28,922 bases of DNA from an uncultured Duganella sp. (GTDB taxonomy: Bacteria > Pseudomonadota > Gammaproteobacteria > Burkholderiales > Burkholderiaceae). Each line of letters begins with the position of its first letter. The stretch's first letter is position 1. The stretch is from the NCBI GenBank assembly GCA_946482335.1, contig CAMLRG010000059.1, forward strand, positions 1-28,922, read 5' to 3'. Below are positions 24,246 to 28,922 of this stretch, one piece after another. Under the pieces are notes generated by a model, which searched no databases, had not been told where the DNA came from, and was given only the letters and a program-made list of their open reading frames with translations. The position numbers and the translations under genes were made by a program.

Positions 24246-25490
24246 TTAGGCGTAAACAGGGAATTTATCGGCCAGCACTTTGACGGCGGCTTTCACGCGC
24301 TCGATGGTCGCCGCATCGTGCGGGTTATCCAGTACGTCGGCGATCAGGTTGCCCACTTGTTCCGCTTCGGCTTCCTTGAAACCGCGGGTGGTGAAGGCCG
24401 GCGAACCGAGGCGGATGCCGGAAGTCACGAATGGCTTCTGCGGGTCATTCGGGATGCCGTTCTTGTTGCAGGTCATGTGTGCCTGGCCCAGGATCGCTTC
24501 CGCTTCCTTGCCGGTCAGGTTCTTGGCGCGCAGGTCGACCAGGAACACGTGCGACTCGGTGCCGCCGGACACGATGCGCAGGCCGCGCTTGATCAGGGTC
24601 TTGGCCAGCACGTCGGCGTTTTTCACCACTTGCTGCTGGTAAGCCTTGAATTCAGGCGACAGTGCTTCCTTGAAAGCGACTGCCTTGCCGGCGATCACGT
24701 GCATCAGCGGGCCACCCTGGATGCCCGGGAAGATCGCGGAGTTGATGATCTTTTCGTGCTCGGCCTTCATCAGGATGATGCCGCCGCGCGGGCCGCGCAG
24801 CGATTTGTGGGTGGTCGAGGTCACGAAGTCGGCGTGCGGCACAGGGTTCGGGTACAGGCCGGCGGCGATCAGGCCGGCGTAGTGGGCCATGTCGACCATG
24901 AAGTAGGCGCCGACCGACTTGGCGACCTTGGCGAAGCGCTCGAAATCGATCTTCTTGGAGAAAGCCGATGCGCCGGCGATGATCAGCTTTGGCTTGTGCT
25001 CTTTCGCCAGGGCTTCCATGGCGTCGTAGTCGATGTCTTCTTCCGCGGTCAGGCCGTAGGAAACGACGTTGAACCATTTGCCGGACATGTTCAGCGCCAT
25101 GCCGTGGGTCAGGTGGCCGCCTTCGGCCAGCGACATGCCCATGATGGTGTCGCCCGGTTTCAGCACGGCGAAGAACACGCCCTGGTTGGCCTGGGAGCCG
25201 GAGTTAGGCTGCACGTTGGCCGCTTCCGCGCCGAACAGCTGCTTGACGCGGTCGATCGCCAGTTGCTCGACGACGTCCACGTATTCGCAGCCGCCGTAGT
25301 AACGCTTGCCTGGGTAGCCTTCGGCGTATTTGTTGGTCAGCTGGGAGCCCTGGGCTTCCATCACGGCGGGCGAAGTGTAGTTTTCCGAGGCGATCAGCTC
25401 GATGTGGTCGTGCTGGCGCTTGTTCTCGTTCTGGATGGCGGCAAACAGCTCCGCGTCGACGTTGGCGAGGGTGTGATCTTTTGCGAACAT
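24246..25490 (-). CDS. glyA: Serine hydroxymethyltransferase
   Basis: A 414-residue PLP enzyme that interconverts serine and glycine and charges tetrahydrofolate with one-carbon units. Signatures are [20 protein letters not shown] (about 31-50), [27 protein letters not shown] and the PLP lysine in [14 protein letters not shown] (K229). GGAG (25501-25498) precedes the ATG. The mRNA leader carries a ZTP riboswitch, which links expression to the folate one-carbon state. It has its own promoter and terminator and is monocistronic. Confidence 0.98.
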   Translation of the reverse strand: MFAKDHTLANVDAELFAAIQNENKRQHDHIELIASENYTSPAVMEAQGSQLTNKYAEGYPGKRYYGGCEYVDVVEQLAIDRVKQLFGAEAANVQPNSGSQANQGVFFAVLKPGDTIMGMSLAEGGHLTHGMALNMSGKWFNVVSYGLTAEEDIDYDAMEALAKEHKPKLIIAGASAFSKKIDFERFAKVAKSVGAYFMVDMAHYAGLIAAGLYPNPVPHADFVTSTTHKSLRGPRGGIILMKAEHEKIINSAIFPGIQGGPLMHVIAGKAVAFKEALSPEFKAYQQQVVKNADVLAKTLIKRGLRIVSGGTESHVFLVDLRAKNLTGKEAEAILGQAHMTCNKNGIPNDPQKPFVTSGIRLGSPAFTTRGFKEAEAEQVGNLIADVLDNPHDAATIERVKAAVKVLADKFPVYA

Positions 25491-25577
25491 GAAATTACTC
25501 CAGTTTTTTTAAGGCAGATTGGATCGAATCGGGAGCCAAAAGTGACAGGACAGCCAATCCGTACGCTTCCATCGTGG

Positions 25578-25674
25578 CTGCCCAGGCGAACGGCTGTTTG
25601 ATATCTCACGTTCCCCGGTGGTTGCCCACCTCTCGCCGCGTCTTATCGCGGCTTTTCGCCAGTTACGTGAGACC
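25578..25674 (-). promoter_or_regulatory. ZTP (pfl) riboswitch upstream of glyA
   Basis: The - strand carries the class's conserved blocks in order. GGTCTCACGT and then AACTGGCGA open the first domain, GGTGGGCAACCACCGGGGAA follows, and ACGTGAGA closes the outer helix. A short linker then leads to CCGTTCGCCTGGGCAG, the second domain. The class senses ZTP/ZMP, which accumulate when 10-formyl-tetrahydrofolate is short, and glyA is a known target type. The 75 nt between the aptamer and the Shine-Dalgarno hold no T-run hairpin, so control is probably translational. A 6-bp pairing GATTGG/CCAATC (25559-25554 with 25522-25517) may be part of the switch. Confidence 0.93.
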
Positions 25675-25688
25675 GTAATGGAGCCAAG

Positions 25689-25717
25689 ATTGTAATTTAA
25701 CTGGCTGATAACGGCAA
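25689..25717 (-). promoter_or_regulatory. Sigma70 promoter of glyA
   Basis: On the - strand TTGCCG (25717-25712), 17 bp and TACAAT (25694-25689). Transcription would begin about 7 nt later, just before the 5' helix of the ZTP riboswitch, which supports both calls. Confidence 0.8.
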
Positions 25718-25765
25718 TCGTTTGGCTGGTTTCGGCGGGATTTGCGGCGGATTTGGCGTAGAACC

Positions 25766-25860
25766 GGTAAACCGGCCGGATGGCCGTCCCGTCTGACCCG
25801 CAGGGTCAGACCCCATCTGGGGTCAGGCCCTTGGGCCTGACCCCGCCCTACCGGTTTACC
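25766..25860. repeat. Dispersed palindromic repeat, copy C (95 bp, with terminal inverted repeats)
   Basis: The outer ends are GGTAAACCGG (25766-25775) and CCGGTTTACC (25851-25860), a perfect 10-bp inverted pair. Inside are two perfect hairpins: GTCTGACCC/GGGTCAGAC (25791-25811) and GGGGTCAGGCCC/GGGCCTGACCCC (25819-25844). A competing stem GACCCC/GGGGTC (25809-25824) can bridge them. It is the most complete copy, lying in the 407-bp divergent gap between glyA and the ydfG-like gene. With the ZTP riboswitch and glyA promoter it accounts for most of that gap. Confidence 0.88.
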
Positions 25861-25897
25861 AGCTAAAATCCCCAAAGTTAATATTGGGAGTTCGACC

Positions 25898-26641
25898 ATG
25901 ATCGTGTTAGTTACCGGCGCAACAGCTGGTTTTGGCGCTGCGATGGCGCGCGTTTTCGTCCAGAACGGCCACCAGGTGATCGCCGCCGGCCGCCGCGCCG
26001 AGCGCCTGGAAGCCCTGGCCGCCGAACTCGGCCCCAACCTGCTGCCGGTCAAGCTCGACGTCACCGACAAATCCGCCATCCACGCCGCCCTGGCCTCGCT
26101 GCCGGCGGACTGGCAGGAAATCGACGTCCTGATCAACAACGCCGGCCTGGCGCTGGGCATCCAAGGTGCCCACGAAGCCGAACTGGACGACTGGGAAACC
26201 ATGATCGCCACCAACTGCACCGGCCTGGTGACCATCACCCGCGCCCTGCTGCCCGGCATGGTCGAGCGCGGCCGCGGCACCATCCTCAACCTCGGCTCGG
26301 TGGCCGGCCACTACCCTTATCCGGGCGGCAACGTGTACGGCGCCACCAAAGCCTTCGTCGAACAATTCACGCTCAACCTGCGCGCCGACCTGGTCGGCAC
26401 CGGTGTGCGCGCAACCAATATCGCCCCCGGCCTGTGCGGCGGCACCGAGTTTTCCAACGTGCGGCTGAAGGATGACGCGGCGGCAGCGAAGGTCTACGAA
26501 GGCACCACCCCGCTGACGGCCGAAGATATTGCCAATACGGCTTTCTGGATTGCAACATTGCCGCAACACATCAACGTAAATCTGATTGAATTGATGCCAA
26601 CCTGCCAAGGATTCTCCCCGTTTAATATCAAACGCGGCTAA
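25898..26641 (+). CDS. ydfG: YdfG-like NADP-dependent 3-hydroxy acid/serine dehydrogenase (SDR)
   Basis: A 247-residue classical SDR very like E. coli YdfG (248 aa), starting MIVLVTGATAGFGAAMARVF. It shows NNAGLALG, the catalytic Ser in ILNLGSVAGHYPYPGGNVYG, the YGATK Tyr/Lys pair, GLCGGTEFSNVR, and a closing LPQHINVNLIELMP that mirrors YdfG. YdfG oxidises L-allo-threonine, serine and 3-hydroxypropionate-type substrates; the preferred one here is not known. GGGAG stands before the ATG. The ZTP-controlled glyA upstream, also in serine/glycine metabolism, is divergent; joint regulation is only a suggestion because the repeat copy C lies between. Confidence 0.93.
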   Translation: MIVLVTGATAGFGAAMARVFVQNGHQVIAAGRRAERLEALAAELGPNLLPVKLDVTDKSAIHAALASLPADWQEIDVLINNAGLALGIQGAHEAELDDWETMIATNCTGLVTITRALLPGMVERGRGTILNLGSVAGHYPYPGGNVYGATKAFVEQFTLNLRADLVGTGVRATNIAPGLCGGTEFSNVRLKDDAAAAKVYEGTTPLTAEDIANTAFWIATLPQHINVNLIELMPTCQGFSPFNIKRG

Positions 26642-26761
26642 AATGCCGGCGCATATAAGGGAAAACCGTAAGCAATTGTTACGAGATTGTGCAAATTGCA
26701 GATTTCGCCTATTTATTTGGCGTAGAATGTTGCCGATTCTCACTTAGTAGCTGTTCTATCT

Positions 26762-27160
26762 ATGTCGTCTGAATTCACCTGGGAGGTCCGCGTCTATTAC
26801 GAAGACACGGACGCCGGCGGGATCGTCTATTACGCGAACTATCTGAAGTTCTTCGAGCGCGCGCGCACTGAATGGTTGCGCTCCCTCGACGTCAATCAGG
26901 ACATCCTGCTGCGCGAACACGACGCCATGTTTGTTGTCAAGAATGTCATCGCGAACTACCACGCGCCGGCACGGCTGGACGATGTAATAAAATTGACGCT
27001 TCGCATAGAAAAGCTGGGCCGCGCATCGATCCAGTTCGTACAAGAGGCGTGGTGCGGCGACCGCCTGCTGAACACTGCCCTCGTCAAGGTTGGCTGCGTC
27101 GATTCCGCCCTGCGCCCGCGCGCTGTGCCGGAAGCTGTGGCCGACCGTATGCGCGCATAA
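26762..27160 (+). CDS. ybgC: Tol-Pal system-associated acyl-CoA thioesterase YbgC
   Basis: A 132-residue hot-dog-fold thioesterase. The active-site segment YYEDTDAGGIVYYANYLKFF carries the conserved Asp, and FERARTEWLRSL follows it. It hydrolyses acyl-CoA or acyl-ACP and is the usual first gene of the tol-pal operon, here 18 nt before tolQ. The 120-bp gap before it contains a possible -10 TAGAAT (26723-26728), but no well-spaced -35 box was found. Confidence 0.96.
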   Translation: MSSEFTWEVRVYYEDTDAGGIVYYANYLKFFERARTEWLRSLDVNQDILLREHDAMFVVKNVIANYHAPARLDDVIKLTLRIEKLGRASIQFVQEAWCGDRLLNTALVKVGCVDSALRPRAVPEAVADRMRA

Positions 27161-27178
27161 TAATTAGATTGAGAAACA

Positions 27179-27868
27179 ATGAACGTCACCCAAGACCTCT
27201 CCTTCATCGCCCTCATCACCAACGCCCACCTGATCGTCCAATTGATCATGGCGCTGCTGCTCGCGATTTCCGTGATCAGCTGGACCTATATTTTCAAGAA
27301 ATTGTTCGATGTGCGCGGCGCGCGCAAGCAAACCATCGAATTCGAAAAGACTTTCTGGGCGGGCGGCAACCTGCACGCCCTGCATGCCAGCGCCGGCAGC
27401 AACCGCGCCAACAGCGGCGCCCTGGCCCGCATCTTCGAAGCCGGCATGGGTGAATTCATCAAGGGCAAGCAAGCCGCTGCCGCCAGCCGCGACATGGACC
27501 TCGGCGCCGTACTCGACGGCGCCCGCCGCGCCATGCGCGCCGCCTTCCAGCGCGAGATGGATGCACTGGAAGCCCACCTGGCCTTCCTGGCCTCGGTCGG
27601 TTCCGTTTCGCCCTACATCGGCCTGCTCGGTACCGTATGGGGCATCATGAACGCGTTCCGCGGCCTGGCCAATGTGCAGCAAGCCACGCTGAGCGCGGTG
27701 GCGCCCGGCATCGCCGAAGCGCTGATCGCGACCGCCATCGGCCTGTTCGCCGCAATCCCGGCCGTGGTGGCGTACAACCGCTTCTCGCACGATATTGACC
27801 GCCTGGCGATCCGCTTCGAGAGCTTCGTGGAAGAATTCTCGAACATCCTGCAGCGCCAGTCCCGTTAA
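27179..27868 (+). CDS. tolQ: Tol-Pal system proton channel protein TolQ
   Basis: A 229-residue MotA/TolQ/ExbB-family inner-membrane protein. It has three membrane helices (about 17-39, 138-160 and 170-195), with the family core GSVSPYIGLLGTVWGIMNAF and the helix with TAIGLFAAIPAVVAYN. With TolR it uses the proton gradient to energise TolA, for outer-membrane constriction at division. It starts 18 nt after ybgC and ends 15 nt before tolR; GAGAA lies upstream of its ATG. Confidence 0.97.
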   Translation: MNVTQDLSFIALITNAHLIVQLIMALLLAISVISWTYIFKKLFDVRGARKQTIEFEKTFWAGGNLHALHASAGSNRANSGALARIFEAGMGEFIKGKQAAAASRDMDLGAVLDGARRAMRAAFQREMDALEAHLAFLASVGSVSPYIGLLGTVWGIMNAFRGLANVQQATLSAVAPGIAEALIATAIGLFAAIPAVVAYNRFSHDIDRLAIRFESFVEEFSNILQRQSR

Positions 27869-27883
27869 AAGGCGAAACCGAAG

Positions 27884-28321
27884 ATGGCTTCCTCCCTCTC
27901 CAGCAGCATGCGCGGCGGCCGTGGCCGCAAGCTCAAGTCCGAGATCAACGTCGTGCCCTACATCGACGTGATGCTCTGCCTGCTGATCATCTTCATGGTG
28001 ATGCCGACCTCGAACAACCCGAGCTCGATCGACCTGCCGCATGCGGAAAAAGCCGTGCGCCCGCCCGATGCCTATATCCAGGTGCAGGTGAAGCCGAACG
28101 GCTCGCTGTCGATCGGCATCGCCGGCAAGGCGGCCGAAGCGCCGGAAACCGAGCCGAACCGCGAGGCCCTGGTGCGCAAATTGCGCGCGCTGCACGAACA
28201 ATATCCTGAGTACCCTGTGCTGATCGCGGGCGACAAGGAAAGCAAGTACGACGACGTGATCCAGCTGATTTCCGAAGCCAAGAAGATGGGGATACACCGC
28301 GTTGGTTTGGCAACGAAGTAA
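27884..28321 (+). CDS. tolR: Tol-Pal system protein TolR
   Basis: A 145-residue ExbD/TolR-family protein. A short cytosolic basic N-terminus (RGGRGRKLKSEINVVPYIDV) leads into one membrane helix with the proton-path Asp in VVPYIDVMLCLLIIFMVM. A periplasmic domain follows, ending in AKKMGIHRVGLATK as in TolR. It lies between tolQ and tolA in the standard order. Confidence 0.97.
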   Translation: MASSLSSSMRGGRGRKLKSEINVVPYIDVMLCLLIIFMVMPTSNNPSSIDLPHAEKAVRPPDAYIQVQVKPNGSLSIGIAGKAAEAPETEPNREALVRKLRALHEQYPEYPVLIAGDKESKYDDVIQLISEAKKMGIHRVGLATK

Positions 28322-28330
28322 GGCATGGCG

Positions 28331-28922
28331 ATGACGATGGCGAACGCAAGCGGACCATACCGTGTGCCCAGACGGCACGGCGGTACGCGCGCGTTCGTGC
28401 TCGCCCTGGCCATGCATGGCGTGCTGTTCATGTTCCTGTGGGTCGGCATCCGCTGGAACAATGACCCGGTTGGCGTGGATGCCGAAATCTGGGACATGAC
28501 GACGCAGATGGCCGCGCCCAAGGCACCGGAGCCGGAACCGCAGCCCGAGCCGGAACCCGAGCCGCCGGCGCGCGAACCGGAGCCGGCCCCGCCGCCGCCG
28601 GAGGTGGTGAAGCCGCTGCCGAAGGAACCGGACATCGCGCTGCAGAAGAAGAAAGAGAAAGAAAAGAAAGAGCTGGAAGAGCAGAAGCTGGCCGAGCAGA
28701 AGAAGAAGGAAGAAGAGAAGCGCCTGGCCGAGCTGGAGAAGAAGGAAAAGCTGGAAAAAGAAAAAGCCAAAAAACTGGCGGAACTGAAAGAGAAGGAAAA
28801 GCTGGCCAAAGCCCGTGCCGCGGAAATGCAGCGCATCATGGGTTCGGCTGCAGCTGGCTCCACCGGCACTGCTGCCAAATCCACGGCCCCGCGCCTGGAC
28901 AGCGGCTACCTGGCGGCGCTGC
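28331..28922 (+). CDS. tolA: Tol-Pal system protein TolA, 5' part (runs off the window)
   Basis: An open frame to the last base with no stop; about 197 codons are present. One N-terminal membrane helix (AFVLALAMHGVLFMFLWVGI) with an adjacent SxxxH-like element is followed by a Pro/Glu-rich segment (APEPEPQPEPE), then a long Lys/Glu/Leu helix (about 100-170), the TolA domain II type. The C-terminal domain that contacts TolB/Pal lies beyond the edge. ATG 28331 is preferred because AAGG (28320-28323) is 7 nt upstream; ATG 28325 is too close to it, and 28337 is also in frame. It follows tolR directly. Confidence 0.92.
   Translation, partial: MTMANASGPYRVPRRHGGTRAFVLALAMHGVLFMFLWVGIRWNNDPVGVDAEIWDMTTQMAAPKAPEPEPQPEPEPEPPAREPEPAPPPPEVVKPLPKEPDIALQKKKEKEKKELEEQKLAEQKKKEEEKRLAELEKKEKLEKEKAKKLAELKEKEKLAKARAAEMQRIMGSAAAGSTGTAAKSTAPRLDSGYLAAL

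Noticed and set aside
25491..25680. A glycine riboswitch in front of glyA.
   Set aside because: The conserved blocks (ACTGGCG, GGGCAACCACCGGGG, CGCCTGGGCA) are those of the ZTP class, and no tandem glycine aptamer is seen.
28640..28820. A purine-rich tract possibly of foreign origin.
   Set aside because: It is the normal Lys/Glu-rich helical domain II of TolA; the base bias follows from the coding.
1..28922. CRISPR arrays, insertion sequences, phage genes, tRNA or rRNA genes.
   Set aside because: No regularly spaced repeats, transposase or integrase motifs, or tRNA-like cloverleafs were found while reading both strands.

Overview
The window looks like a chromosomal segment of a high-GC betaproteobacterium of the family Oxalobacteraceae (Massilia/Duganella/Janthinobacterium-like). 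This rests on the neighbourhoods ffs-dnaX-ybaB-recR, glyA-nrdR-minor pilins-ribD-ribE-ribBX-ribH-nusB and ybgC-tolQ-tolR-tolA, and on protein character; no database search was possible. Most of it is core genome. No insertion sequence, prophage, CRISPR array, tRNA or rRNA was seen.

Left part (1-9300). A signalling pair on the + strand comes first: a hybrid histidine kinase with two receiver domains and an HPt domain, followed 4 nt later by a REC-PAS-GGDEF-EAL protein. Together they look like a phosphorelay feeding c-di-GMP turnover. Its 3' end overlaps recR, which faces it. The - strand then carries the replication/repair cluster recR, a YciI-like gene, ybaB and dnaX, headed by the 4.5S SRP RNA gene (ffs) with its own promoter and terminator.

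Middle (9270-15300). ubiD (-) is divergent from a membrane-anchored lytic transglycosylase (+) that has a strong promoter and a hairpin-rich leader of about 310 nt. Next is a - strand operon of an anchored DJ-1/PfpI-family protein, an OmpR-type regulator and a sensor kinase. The Shine-Dalgarno of its first gene lies inside a perfect 12-bp hairpin.

Riboflavin and pilus region (15296-24170, - strand). nusB, ribH, ribBX, ribE and ribD are present, split by a two-gene + strand island (an OsmC-type peroxidase and a short-chain dehydrogenase with a palindromic operator). Upstream of ribD, and overlapping it by ATGA, are five minor-pilin genes (fimT, pilE-like, pilX, pilW, pilV), and before them nrdR. 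ribBX has lost the zinc cysteines of GTP cyclohydrolase II, so the first step of riboflavin synthesis must be encoded elsewhere.

Right part (24195-28922). glyA (-) is preceded by a clear ZTP (pfl) riboswitch with its promoter. A ydfG-like dehydrogenase and then ybgC-tolQ-tolR-tolA run on the + strand, with tolA cut by the window edge.

The most unusual signals are non-coding. They are a dispersed palindromic repeat family (three copies; one sits exactly where the fimT start codon should be), the structured leader of the transglycosylase, and two hairpins over ribosome binding sites.
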